Source: Neoaquamicrobium sediminum
GTDB lineage: Bacteria; Pseudomonadota; Alphaproteobacteria; Rhizobiales; Rhizobiaceae
Direction: 5' to 3'
NCBI RefSeq assembly: GCF_013240295.1
Contig: NZ_JABETK010000001.1
Span: forward strand, 806,001 to 870,000
DNA length: 64,000 bases
The notes beneath the pieces are model-generated. The model made no database searches, was not told the origin of the DNA, and saw only the letters and a program-made list of their open reading frames with translations. The translations under genes were made by a program, and so were the position numbers. Shown piece after piece: positions 1 to 9,851 of the stretch. Positions within the stretch are counted from its first letter, which is position 1, and every line of letters begins with the position of its first letter.

Positions 1-1
1 G

Positions 2-2927
2 ACCGTCGTCTTCGTCGGCGATGATGACGGGCCGCTGACGTCGCAGGCCCTCGACGAGGCCCGGAAGCGCATCTGGAACCAGAATCTCGCCACTGTGGTC
101 ATCGAGGTGAAGGGCGACCGCGCCGTGGCTTTGCCGGCTCGCAGACTCCGCGATGCGGGAGAACATCTGTCGCTGCAAGAAGCTCGTGCAGACGGGCCGT
201 TCTCGGCCTTGGATGTGGTCTCGGCCAATCTCTCCCGTCGCACGCCAAGCTGGTTCGATGTGAAGGCGCGGGTCGACCGCAAGCTTCTCGCCAATCTTTC
301 CACCGTCGTAGCGGCCCTGTCTGAAGAGGGCTTCGCCGGCCTAACCGACAAGAAGAAATCAAGGCGCTTGGCCGAACTCCTCATGGGCCAGGTGCTCTTC
401 CTTTCCTACCTCGAACACCGGGAAATTGTCGGTTCCACCTATCGTCAGCGCCGAGAGGTCCAAGATTTGCACGGCCTGATCGCACGCACCGATCGGGCCG
501 GAATGCGGACGCTGATCGACCGGCTTCGGTCCGACTTCAACGGCGACTTCCTGGGCGATGATCGGCATGACCCCTGGACCGCCCTTAGCGCCAATGGCTT
601 CGACCTGCTCAATCGGTTCCTGCGCCGCACCGACATGCGAACGGGACAGGGAGACTTCTGGAACTATGATTTCAGCTTTATTCCTGTCGAACTTCTTTCC
701 GGCTTGTACGAGTCATTCCTGTCGCCCGAGCAGCAGGCGAAGGAAGGCGCCTATTACACACCTCGTCACCTCGCGATGCTCGCTGTCGATCAGGCATTCG
801 CAAGCTCTTCCGATCCGCTCGCGGAGACGATTTTCGATGGTGCGTGCGGGTCGGGCATTCTGCTGACGACCGCCTATCGTCGCCTCATTGCGTTGTCGGA
901 AGCGGGCGCCCAGCGCAAGCTCGGTTTCCGCGAACGCGGAGAGCTTCTCAAGGAGCGAATATTCGGCGGTGACATCAACTTCATGGCCTGCCGCGTCACC
1001 GCTTTCAGCCTATACCTATCTTTGCTGGAAGGTCTCGATCCGGCCGACATCATGGAAGCCCAGGAGAAAGAGAACGCCAAGCTGCCTCCCCTCAACGACA
1101 CCAACCTCGTTCACGGAGAGGACAGGGCAGATTTCTTCCGAGACGAGCATGCCTTCAATGGCAGGCGTTTTTCGCTGATTATTTCCAATCCGCCGTGGGC
1201 CGAACCGGAAGGGGAAACGCGCACGTCGGCCGACGACTGGGCGGAGCGTGCGGGAGTTCCGTTTGTGCGGCGACAGATCGCCGGCGCATACGTGCTTCGC
1301 GCCAGCGATTTCCTCACAGACGGTGGGCGCGTCTGCCTCATCCTGCCTATCGGCCAATTCCTTGGCCCATCGAGCTCCGATTTCGTTTCGCGTCTCCTTG
1401 AGGACTACCGGCCATCGCGTCTTATCAATTTCGGCGACCTGCAGGGCCTTCTATTCCCCAGCGCTGAAAACACTTGCCATGTCTTTCTCGGAGAGCGTCG
1501 GCCTGAACGCCTGCCTGGCAAAATTCCTTTTGACGAGACATTCGAATACTGCGTGCCGAAAGCCGACATGAGCCTGGCGCTAGGACGTCTCACCATGCAG
1601 TCGGCCGACAAGCATCGACTCCAGACCCGTTCCGTCTCCGAAGACCCGCAGCTTCTCGTCACGATGATGTGGGGCGATGCAAACGACCTCGCGCTATGGA
1701 CGCGGCTTTCGGCTCGTGGAACCTTCGCGGACTTCTGGAAAGGTCCCCGCGAGTTTCGCCGATGGGTCTACCGCAAGGGCATCCATCTGCACGACAAAAG
1801 CCGCGAGGCGGTCAGCGCCGCCCGCTGCGCGACACGCCCTTCGTACCGATCGCCGCATTGAGCGCCGGCTCTCCAATCCTTCACGGGGACCTTCTCAAGA
1901 AATGGCCTGAAGACGAGGACACGGTCGTTGGCTTGAACGACGCTGTGCTTGCGGTGTTCGACGGGCCACGCGTCCTTTTCCCGGACGGTTTCTCGAAAGA
2001 GGAGCAGAATATAAGAGCTGTCTACTACGACAAGCCTGCCACGTTCACCCATAGCGTCGGCGTCATTGCCGGCAGGGGGATGCGGACGCCGCGCTCCTCC
2101 AGTTTGTCGCCGTCTATCTCCGCTCGCCCTTGGCTCGCTATTTCCTGATGATGCGGGGCTGGAAGATGCTGTGCGAACGCAACGGCGTCCACCTGAAGGA
2201 TGTTGAGGCGTTCCCCTTCTTCGACCCGGTGGACGCGCCTGACCCAGATGCCGCTACGGAGGCGTTGGCGACCGTTTCTCGTCATATGGCGACAATTGCG
2301 AGCCTGCCTGAGCTCAGCCAGGCGAAACGATACAACGAACTTCGATCTGATCTCGACCAGGCGGTATTCCGTTATTTTGGGCTGACCCCGGAAGAGAAAG
2401 TCCTCGTCGACGAGACGGTCGCGATCCTCATGCCGTCCATCCGGCCACGAAGCTTCAAGAGCCTGGACACGCCGGCCCAAAGGGCCGCGGACGCTGATGA
2501 CTTCAGCACATATGCTCACGCCCTCGGCGAAGCCCTGACCTCATGGCGAACGCGAACCGGCGGCAAGGGCCGCTTCAGCGTCAATGTAGTTGCGAGCGAT
2601 CCGAACCGCGCGGGGCCGGCAGGCATCGTGCGCATCACTTATGCAGAAAAGCCGACTACCACACCTGTCGTCGACACCAAGGTCAACGACGATTTGGTCC
2701 TTCAAACCCTAGGGCAACTTCGCACCTCAGGGCTTCGGGCAATCCCCAGCGGAGATTCGCTGACTCTCGTCCCTGATGCGCATCTGTGGATCGATGGCTC
2801 CCTCTATTTGGTTCGACCGCTAACGCAACGAAGCTGGACTGTCCGCCAAGCGTTGCGGGATGCAGAACACATCGTGAGGACAGTCCAGTCCCGAGCGGCG
2901 CCCAGGACACAAAAGGTGCCTGCGTGA
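2..2927 (+). CDS. N6-adenine DNA methyltransferase (type IIG/I-like), 5' end outside window, two frameshifts
   Basis: SAM-dependent adenine methyltransferase that would mark host DNA. The frame is already open at base 2, so the N-terminus lies to the left. Seen in order: a helical lead-in, the YYTP entry to the N6-methylase fold near 750, SAM-binding motif I (GACGSG, about 839-856), catalytic NPPW (1187-1198) and a long C-terminal region typical of a target-recognition part. The frame breaks twice. One C appears missing near 1815-1820, where adding it joins the REAV and PLRDTPF segments. One G appears missing in the run 2075-2079, where adding it joins GVIAG to GDADAALLQ. Both repairs give continuous, sensible protein to the stop at 2927, which overlaps the next gene (GTGA). 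No nuclease domain is seen in the visible part; the next gene probably supplies it. Fold assignment is confident; sequence specificity is unknown. Confidence 0.8.
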
Positions 2928-3631
2928 CGACGAGTTCCGATTGGCTAGCCGCCTTCCCGATCCAACCAGCCACCGAAGCTGTTGAGGCGCTCCGGCAAGC
3001 CTGGTCCGAGCTTGCTGCCCGGCCTCGTCCAAACTTCAATCCAAAGACGAAGGAGTCGGCGCTTACCAAACGGCTCAAGGTCTACATCGAAAATTACACG
3101 GCCCGGCAACGCGGGCTGCTGGGCATGTGGGTGGCCGAAGACATTATCGGGGACATCGATCCCGAGACTGGTGCGATGATCGAAGAACGCCGAACAGACA
3201 TCGCCTACGGCTGGAATGATCAGGCCCGGGATATGAAGCTGGTGTTCGAGTTCAAGCGCCTCGGAAAACAGAAGAGCCATCGAGACCATTATTTGCGCGA
3301 TCGCGGCCTCGCGCGCTTCGTAACAGGTATTTACAGCCGCCGCCAAGCAGTCGCCGCGATGGTCGGCGTCCTGCTCGACCCCGAACCCGAAGTTGTTCCA
3401 CCGATCCGGAAGGCGCTCAGTGACAAGGCGCTGGCAACGGTGCTCCGTTTGCGGCCCAATGCCACTGGCTCGCTCTTCGATCGGCCATCGATCCTGTTTG
3501 CGGGCGCCGACTTCGATACCGAGCACGAGCGTGATTCAGCCCTCGCGCCCACACATGGTCATATCCGGGTGTCGCACTTCTTTCTGCCGTTCGGCTATCC
3601 GGCCGACACAAAGAAGAAGGCCGGCTGCTGA
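2924..3631 (+). CDS. Probable PD-(D/E)XK nuclease partner of the methyltransferase
   Basis: A 235-residue protein started from a GTG that overlaps the methyltransferase stop (GTGA). This start was chosen because the longer upstream frame lies inside the previous gene. Around residues 85-110 an acidic residue in a TDIAYG segment is followed by a strand ending VFEFKRL. This D...ExK arrangement is that of the PD-(D/E)XK nuclease fold. A YIENYTARQRG helix precedes it, and the rest is mixed alpha/beta. By position and coupling it is likely the cleavage subunit of a restriction-modification or defence unit with the upstream methylase. The family is not recognised by name, and the nuclease call rests on one motif. 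Confidence 0.55.
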   Translation: MTTSSDWLAAFPIQPATEAVEALRQAWSELAARPRPNFNPKTKESALTKRLKVYIENYTARQRGLLGMWVAEDIIGDIDPETGAMIEERRTDIAYGWNDQARDMKLVFEFKRLGKQKSHRDHYLRDRGLARFVTGIYSRRQAVAAMVGVLLDPEPEVVPPIRKALSDKALATVLRLRPNATGSLFDRPSILFAGADFDTEHERDSALAPTHGHIRVSHFFLPFGYPADTKKKAGC

Positions 3632-3780
3632 CGCCGAGCAGTCATAAATCCCCATGCGCTCAAACGTCGTGATCTTCGCGAGCATGACCTGATACGTCCG
3701 TGTAATTGACCTGTCGGAGAGACTTGATCGGACTTGTCCCGACGCTTTCCATGCGATGCCAAGCCAAGTAACGTTCGCAC

Positions 3781-6700
3781 ATGGACAATATCGAGATACA
3801 GAACGCGATCAATGAATTCGAGAATCGGCTGCTGAACGGTTCCGATGCCGCGACCGCTCGTGCCGCCCTGCGGGTTCTTCTCTTCGGGCTCGCCGGATCG
3901 TCCGCGCAAGGGTCAGTCGGGGACGCGGTTGGGATACTCGCGGACCAGCCTCACCCGCCGAGCATCGCGGCGTCTATAGTTCTCCGCGCTCTTGCGACCG
4001 ATGGACTGGTTCAGGACAACGCCGCAAACCACCTCGCTCGCAATGTCGTCTACGTCGTGGAGAAGGGTCTTCCCGGTCTCTCAGATTTTCTCGGGCTGCG
4101 GCAGAAGAACCAGACATACGAGAAGCTGGATTTGCTACGCGGAGCGATGGCCTGGGTTGAGGGTCAACTTGCGCCGCTTCGCGTTTCATACACAACGCTC
4201 GGCTCCATGCTAGAGGCGAGGAAGTCGATATTAAGCGCCCTCGCGCACGGGCGTCTCACTGAATTCGGCGGCGCCTACCATCTCCCGGAGGTCAGAGATG
4301 CGGTGGTGTCTGTGTGTTCGAGCCTGGACGACGTGTCGAAGATTGCCGCGACACTGGCCGCGGATGTGGAGACGTGCGAGCGCGTGATCACTGACGCTCG
4401 GCGCCTGGCGACGCAATACCCCTCCTTCATTACCGTGTCCTATCTAGAACCCTGGCTGGAATGCGCATTGCAGCGCCTCCACGAATTCATCGATCTCTGC
4501 GAGGCCGCTTCACCGCTGTTATCGCGCAGGGCTGGGCAGGCACGGACCTGCCGAAGCGCTATCCTCTGATGGAGGCGGGTCGCGATCTGCGCATTCTCGT
4601 CCCATTCAGCAGCGACGGCCGTGGTGCCGCGATGGACGTCCGCATCAGCGTGGCAAGTGATAGTCAGCAGGTCCTGTTCCTGAATGAGGCCGTAGCGCTC
4701 GGCAGCGTCTCGCCCGGCAAATTCTCGGTGGCCCTCGACATACACGTCGTCGATTCGTGCCAGGCGGTTTCCGCGATGCTTGAGATCGAGTGGGGAGAGG
4801 TTGGAACATCTCGCCGGCAGACCGCGCTCTTCGAGGTCCGCGTGCTCGCGCAGGCGTCAGGGATCAACTGGGAAGCCTACACCTACGCAGATCCCTACAG
4901 CACCGGTCCCGCCGAAGGTGAAGCCTTCGTTGGGCGTCAGGAGCAGGTGCAGACGCTCGTGGCCCGCATGCTGCGAAGACCGATGGAGCCCTCCTACATC
5001 ACTGGCCAGAAGCGCGTCGGCAAGACTTCGCTTGCGACTGCCGCAGCGGAGCAGGCTCGCTTGCGCGATCCGAAATCCAAGCTTTCCTGGCACTACATAC
5101 TTTGGGGTCAGATAGCGCATGAAGATCCCCGCGTATCCCTTCGTCAGCTCGGGGAACAGATCGAAGAATTTATCACCGGCGAGCTGCCGGGTAATGCCGC
5201 GCTGCCGCGTGGATCATATGACGGCTCTCTGTCGTCCCTGATGAAGCTCTCTGCCGCGGCAAAGGATTTGGACCCCGACCGACGCTTCGTGATCATCATC
5301 GACGAATTCGACGAGATGCCGCAGGACCTCTATCTCCAGGGCAACCTGGCCGATACCGTGTTTGGCAACATCAGGGCGCTGACCACCACGAGCAATGTGT
5401 GCCTGCTACTCGTCGGCGGCGAAAACATGCCTTTCGTCATGGATCGCCAGGGACAGAAGCTCAATAAATTCTCGCGCGTGAACCTGACCTATTTCAATCG
5501 CGCTACTGAATGGGACGACTATGTCCGGCTGGTTCGCGAACCTTCGGCCGGATTCCTGGAATGGCATGAAGATGCGATCGCTGAAGTTTACGACCTGACA
5601 AACGGCAATCCGTACTTCAGCAAAATCATTTGCTCAAAGGTCTTCGCGCGCGCTCTCAGGGAACACGATGTCGACATCACAAGGGAAGAGGTCCGGGAGG
5701 CCGTCAACGCGGAGGTATCACGCTTCGACGACAATCTTTTCGCGCATCTCTGGCAAGACGGCATCTTCGCCCCGGTGGAGGAACGCGAACCGATCGTCCT
5801 CAAGCGCAAGCGAGTCCTGGCCGCACTTGCACGATGCGTCAGGGCAGGAAAGCCGGCAACCATCGCCAACCTGTACATGCACCGCAGTACGACCGATCTA
5901 ACTGAGGGCGAGCTGAGCAGCGTCCTGGCTGACTTCCTAAGCCGGGAGGTGCTCGTCGAGGAGAATGGCAGCTACCGCACTGTCCTGCCCATCTTTCAGT
6001 TGTGGCTCGTCGACGTGGGGTTGACACGGCTGGCGGCGGACGCGCTTTCACAGGACCTGGCGGCAGAAGCGCAACGGGCCGAGGATGCCGCTCGCGTCCT
6101 GTCTGAGGAACTGGTCGCACTGACCGGTAAGTGGCCGACCTATCGGGGCAGACATGTCGGACCGGAGGAAGTGCGCGCCTGGCTGAATCAACGGCCCGGG
6201 AACCGCGATCAGCGAGCGCTGTTCACGATCCTGAAGGCAACCCGCTTTCTCTCCGAGGCCGATGTGCTCGAACGGATAAAAACTGCTCGTTTGGTGGTGC
6301 TTGGGCTCGCTGAGGCCGCAGTTCGACACAAGACGACCGACCGGCGCAACGACATTGTCATTACCTACGTGGATGGTGAAGGAAAGAGCGGGCAAAGGTA
6401 TGCCTCACTCTACGCGGAGGAGAATCTTGTCGCCACGACGGCCATCCTGCCGCCATCCAGCTTCCAGGAGGCGTATGGTCGACACATCGAACGGCACGGC
6501 ACGCCGAAGGTCATAGTGATAGTCGATGACATGGTCGGGACGGGGCAGTCGCTTTCTGCGAACCTGAAGAGATTCCATGATGAAAATCTCGCCTTGCTAT
6601 CCGCCGGCCAGCCAATGGTCTTCACCTTTGCACTGTTGGCCACCGCTGAAGGCCAGCAGGCAATTCTCCAGGCTCTGTCAGAATTGGAGTACCCGCGATT

Positions 6701-6977
6701 CGATTTCAGAGCCGGCGAGATCCTCGGTGAAGGGGACTACATCTTCGGCGGCGATAAAGGTGTCTTTGCGACGCCGGAGGAGCGCGACAGGGCGAAGGCG
6801 GTTGCCACTGACATCGGTGCAACCGTCTATAAAAATGCGCCGTTGGGCTACGGTAGCCAAGGGCTGAGCATAGTGTTTCCAACAACAGTGCCCAATAACA
6901 GTTTGCCGCTGATCCACTCCCGAGGCAAAGGACCTGCCCCACAGTGGCGACCACTATTTGAACGACTGGTCAACTAG
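3781..6977 (+). CDS. Large STAND-type NTPase with C-terminal phosphoribosyltransferase-like domain (frameshift near 4504)
   Basis: Read as one gene of about 1065 residues. As given, the first frame runs 3781-4569 and the second from 4461, an implausible 109-base overlap. One extra C at 4504-4507 joins DLCEA to RFTAVIAQGW smoothly. Domains: helical N-terminus (1-245), a beta-rich Ig-like segment (about 260-365), an NTPase with Walker A GQKRVGKTSL (nt about 5003) and Walker B IIIDEFDEM (nt about 5290), a winged-helix region, and a C-terminal domain with VIVIVDDMVGTGQS (nt about 6507), the PRPP-binding signature of phosphoribosyltransferases. STAND NTPases act as ligand-triggered switches in immunity, and PRTase-like domains have been proposed as conflict-system effectors. 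Inference: the NTPase senses infection and the PRTase-like end is the effector or nucleotide sensor. It lies 149 bases after the nuclease gene, same strand. Confidence 0.7.
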
Positions 6978-7159
6978 GCGCCCGTTAGTCGCCCTGCGGC
7001 GTCGCATGAACGACGGTCTGGACGGCTTTCTGCCACCCTTTGGCCGATCCGCGATGTTTCCAATCGCATGACTATAAACACCAATTTTGATTTTCATGCC
7101 GGATTTGGCCGATCCTTTGGCCGATCTTGCCTGCAATCCTCGACGCAATCGTCGACTGC

Positions 7160-8449
7160 TCAGGCGGCGGCCTTCAGCTCTTGCTCGGGCAGCACCGGCA
7201 GGGCGGCCACCTTCGCCTTGTGGAGCCAGCCCAGGTCCGATCCGTCGTCCTTGCCCTTGGCGCTGTCGACGATCACCGTGGAGATGCGCTCCTGCTGCTT
7301 GCGCAGATGGTCGCGCAGCAGGCTGTCGCGCGTGATGTAGCCCGCGTTCACGCCGGGCAGCGAGTGGTTCATCAGCAGATGGATGTCCAGTTCCGACACC
7401 CCGGCCGCCTGCGCCAGCGTGCGATAGCTCTGGCGAAGATCGTTGCCCCACTTTGACAGAACGTCCCGCTCTTCCTTGTGCTCGATCAGGTGGCCGCTGT
7501 CGCTGTCGGCCGGGAACAACCAGAACTCGGCCTGGTCGGGATAGAGGATGCGGCCGGCGCGCATCGCCCGCAGGACGCAGCGGATCATCGGCCGCGACAG
7601 TGGAATGTCGAACGCCTTCTTCACGCCGCCCTTCGGCTTGGGGATGTGCAGCAGCCGGCTGCGGAAGTCGATATGCTCGATCCTCACGTTCTTCAGCGCG
7701 GTCGGCCGCGACCCGCTCAGCAGCGTCATCAGGTGGAACTCGCGGCGGATCGGATTCGTCAGCGCCGTCAGCTCTGCGAACCACGACGCCATATCGCCGG
7801 TGCCCATGCCGGTATCGCGCCGCTGCTCGGTGTTCCAGTCGATCGCCGTCACCGGGTTGACCGGCGGCAGGTCGGGATTGGTCTTCCGTGCATGATTGTA
7901 GACGGCCCGCAAGCTCCGCATCGCGCCGTTGGCGATGTAGGGGCCGTTCTCCTCGCTGATTTTGTCATGCCGCTCAGCCACGAGCTTCGGCTGGCGGCCG
8001 AGCCTGGCGAGCGGCTTGTCCAGCCAGTCCGCGAACAGCCGCTCCATGTGGTCGCGGTAATTCTCGATCGTCCGCGCATCACGACCCTTGCGGATCATGT
8101 GGCCGTCCCGGTAGCGCTCCCACGCCTGGCGCAGCGTGATAGCGCCGGGTTTGATCTTCTGCTCCTCTCCCGGCCGCTCACCCCGCGCGATCAAGCCGAT
8201 CTCCACTTTCGCCTTGCTGCGCGCCTCCCGCGTCGTCACATCCCCGCACTCGCCGAGCTTTACCTGCGCGGCGAACTCCCGGACCCCATCGCGCCAGAAC
8301 TCCCCTTGCGCCATGAAGGTCTTCTTCTTCTTTCCGACGAGCACGAAGAAGCCGGGAAGCTCGCTGTCGCGCACCTTGTATTGCTTGTCGGTTGCATAGG
8401 GCAGGCGTGCGATCGCCTTGTCGGTGAGGAGCTGCCGGTTGTCGGCCAT
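7160..8449 (-). CDS. Tyrosine recombinase (site-specific integrase)
   Basis: Full-length 429-residue integrase of the P4/tRNA-targeting type. The N-terminal part (1-100) has the arm-binding DUF4102-like features (LTDKAIARL, a strand ending GFFVLVGKKKKTF). The core-binding part spans about 105-200 and the catalytic domain follows. Catalytic residues that can be seen: Arg248 in LLSGSRPT, a lysine in IPKPKGG, the HLLMNH box at 357-362 and Tyr371 in NAGYI. It would integrate and excise the element at the tRNA-Arg site whose 3' fragment lies 180 bases upstream of its start. Two tandem 11-bp copies of TTTAGTCTGGG (8466-8487) sit just upstream of the start and could be arm-type or regulatory sites. 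The short sequence between 6978 and 7159 shows no gene. Confidence 0.9.
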   Translation of the reverse strand: MADNRQLLTDKAIARLPYATDKQYKVRDSELPGFFVLVGKKKKTFMAQGEFWRDGVREFAAQVKLGECGDVTTREARSKAKVEIGLIARGERPGEEQKIKPGAITLRQAWERYRDGHMIRKGRDARTIENYRDHMERLFADWLDKPLARLGRQPKLVAERHDKISEENGPYIANGAMRSLRAVYNHARKTNPDLPPVNPVTAIDWNTEQRRDTGMGTGDMASWFAELTALTNPIRREFHLMTLLSGSRPTALKNVRIEHIDFRSRLLHIPKPKGGVKKAFDIPLSRPMIRCVLRAMRAGRILYPDQAEFWLFPADSDSGHLIEHKEERDVLSKWGNDLRQSYRTLAQAAGVSELDIHLLMNHSLPGVNAGYITRDSLLRDHLRKQQERISTVIVDSAKGKDDGSDLGWLHKAKVAALPVLPEQELKAAA

Positions 8450-8631
8450 TTCGGGCCTCCCAATTTTTAGTCTGGGTTTAGTCTGGGGAAGTGTCCGGCG
8501 AGGATTAACGCGGTCAAACTACGCCAAAGCACGACAATCTACTAAAAATAGTAGCAAAATCAGTATCTTGCGTCAAGCCGAAAGGTATGGTGACGTAGGC
8601 GATAGAGCGTGCCAATATGGCTGAATACATA

Positions 8632-8676
8632 CTACGAATCTGGGGGTCAGAGGTTCGAATCCTTTCGGGCGCGCCA
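8632..8676 (+). other. Attachment-site remnant: 3' part of a tRNA-Arg(ACG) gene
   Basis: From an anticodon-loop sequence CTACGAA (8632-8638) to the terminal CCA (8674-8676) this reads as the 3' half of a tRNA-Arg: 3' anticodon strand TCTG, variable loop, T-arm AGAGG-TTCGAAT-CCTTT, and 3' acceptor strand CGGGCGC. The bases before the loop do not pair with TCTG, so the anticodon stem and the 5' half are missing and this is not a functional tRNA. A sharp start at the anticodon loop is the usual crossover point of tRNA-directed integrases. The flanking stretches 8450-8631 and 8680-8730 show no gene. Confidence 0.7.
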
Positions 8677-8732
8677 TTTAGATCAAGCACTTAGCGCCCA
8701 CTGCCATTGAATTTCCCGTGTCTTAGGTAACG

Positions 8733-8767
8733 CCTAAGGTAACACCGGCGTTCGTTGTCACCTTAGG
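8733..8767. promoter_or_regulatory. 12-bp-arm hairpin upstream of the small-gene cluster
   Basis: CCTAAGGTAACA (8733-8744) and TGTCACCTTAGG (8756-8767) form inverted repeats with one mismatch and an 11-base loop. A related CTTAGGTAACG stands directly before it (8722-8732). It ends 25 bases before the first small gene, whose ribosome binding site AAGGAG follows. No T-run follows, so an operator or leader structure is more likely than a terminator. Confidence 0.45.
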
Positions 8768-8792
8768 TTTCTCAAACCGAAGGAGACTGACA

Positions 8793-8996
8793 ATGACCAC
8801 AGAAGCAGAGACTCGCCAGCGCTTGGATGCGCTCGCAGCGCAGTTCATCAAAGACGCCAAGGCAATTGATCCGAGCATCACCGGCGGATGGGCTGGATAC
8901 GATGCCGTACAGCTCCCACAGCAGCGCCTACATTACCTTTATCTGGAGCGCCCCGAAGCACCCTTTGTGCAGCAGCGGAAAGGCGGTGCAGCATGA
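8793..8996 (+). CDS. Small hypothetical protein, first gene of phage-like cluster
   Basis: A 67-residue protein preceded by a good ribosome binding site (AAGGAG, 7 bases before the ATG). It is an amphipathic, mostly helical sequence with no motif that I recognise and no membrane segment. Its stop overlaps the next start (ATGA), opening a chain of four tiny translationally coupled genes. Such chains of very short genes are typical of phage accessory regions. No function can be assigned. Confidence 0.5.
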   Translation: MTTEAETRQRLDALAAQFIKDAKAIDPSITGGWAGYDAVQLPQQRLHYLYLERPEAPFVQQRKGGAA

Positions 8997-9298
8997 CCGT
9001 TTCCCGCCGTGCGCTCATGATTGGAGCAACCGCCCTTCTCGGCTCGTCCGTCTTGCCGATGCAGACCGCATCAGCAACGACCGCCGAGGAACTTATCGCA
9101 CTCATCCACGAACTGCCTCCGATGCGGCGGCTATTCGTGGTGCAGCGCCTGTATGACAAGTTCACCGGCGAGGAAGATATATTCGACGGCTCATACACTC
9201 AGGATGAGTTCGAAGAAATCTACGACGAATGGCTGGCTGGCTTCTCGCCGTGCGTTATCGAGGCGTTCGAAACCGGTCGCATGAAGGTGCTGCTATGA
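8993..9298 (+). CDS. Small protein with N-terminal signal/membrane segment
   Basis: A 101-residue protein; the start at 8993 overlaps the previous stop (ATGA). The N-terminus has Arg-Arg followed by a hydrophobic stretch and an Ala-rich possible cleavage region (MTVSRRALMIGATALLGSS...), resembling a Tat-like or Sec signal. The rest is acidic and helical (GEEDIFDG, DEFEEIYDEWL) and could be exported or membrane-anchored. The gene overlaps its downstream neighbour by four bases. I do not recognise the family. A longer upstream start at 8888 would lie inside the previous gene and is less likely. Confidence 0.5.
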   Translation: MTVSRRALMIGATALLGSSVLPMQTASATTAEELIALIHELPPMRRLFVVQRLYDKFTGEEDIFDGSYTQDEFEEIYDEWLAGFSPCVIEAFETGRMKVLL

Positions 9299-9576
9299 CA
9301 ACGACACATCAGCCAATCGAACCCGACCTTTCATATTTCGGGCTGGAACCCCTGATCTGCGATACGCACTCGATTGTTGATGTCCTCTTTGGACTTATCG
9401 ATCAGCATTTTTCCGTCGAACCTGACGAGCACCACAGGTACGTCTTAAGCGAACAGGAAGGCGCTCGCCTTTTCTACCTCGCCGGGCTCGCCTTCTCGAT
9501 ATCGAAAGCGGCTCAGGAGGGTTTCTATGTCGCTCACGACAACGAACGGAAAGCCCAGGGGAAAGAGGCAGCGTGA
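9295..9576 (+). CDS. Small hypothetical protein
   Basis: A 93-residue protein with ATG at 9295 overlapping the preceding TGA. It is acidic in its first half, with a central helix (RLFYLAGLAFSISKAAQEG) and a charged tail. There is no recognisable motif and no signal peptide. It is coupled to neighbours on both sides, so it is likely co-translated with them. The function is unknown; the context suggests a phage or mobile-element accessory gene. Confidence 0.45.
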   Translation: MTTTHQPIEPDLSYFGLEPLICDTHSIVDVLFGLIDQHFSVEPDEHHRYVLSEQEGARLFYLAGLAFSISKAAQEGFYVAHDNERKAQGKEAA

Positions 9577-9767
9577 CAACGCTCATCCTCACTGCCGCTG
9601 CATCGTTCGCCTTCGGCCTGCTACTAGGCGACCGGCGGGCCGTGAAGCAGTGCAACGACATTCTGGATGCCAACATGCGCGATCTGTTTGCGGCAATCGG
9701 AGAGGAACGTAACGCCCTCGCCCCGGATGCTGACACACAGGACGATGCAAGGCCGACCGTCCACTAA
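9573..9767 (+). CDS. Small membrane-anchored hypothetical protein
   Basis: A 64-residue protein from a GTG that overlaps the previous stop (GTGA). Residues 3-19 form one hydrophobic segment (LILTAAASFAFGLLLG), followed by a charged soluble tail. Single-pass small proteins of this kind occur in phage lysis and host-interaction modules, but no family signature is visible. It is the last member of the four-gene coupled chain; 84 non-coding bases follow before the HNH gene. Confidence 0.4.
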   Translation: MTTLILTAAASFAFGLLLGDRRAVKQCNDILDANMRDLFAAIGEERNALAPDADTQDDARPTVH

Positions 9768-9851
9768 AGGCGCACAGGCTTCGTAGGCCAGCGCCCTGCC
9801 GCTCGCGCTTTCCTTCGGGCGCGGGCGGCTCACCAATCACCGGAGGTTCCC

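Larger units (their letters stand above)
1..8676. mobile_element. Right end of an integrative element at tRNA-Arg
   Basis: The stretch ends with an integrase gene reading leftwards and, just beyond it, the 3' part of a tRNA-Arg gene on the plus strand. Elements that integrate into the 3' end of a tRNA leave the intact tRNA at one end and a displaced 3' fragment at the other. The fragment here, with the integrase inside it, implies that the element extends left out of the window to an intact tRNA-Arg. Its visible cargo is the methyltransferase, nuclease and STAND-ATPase operon. The left end is not seen, so the size is unknown. Confidence 0.55.

Noticed and set aside
4461..4569. Programmed frameshifting or true gene overlap in the STAND gene
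   Set aside because: The pattern is the same as in many unrelated genes here: one missing base in a C/G context with no slippery heptamer. Sequence error is simpler.
8590..8676. Complete tRNA gene
   Set aside because: GATAGAGCG resembles a D-arm, but the 5' acceptor strand GCGCCCG is absent and the anticodon stem does not pair; only the 3' half is tRNA.
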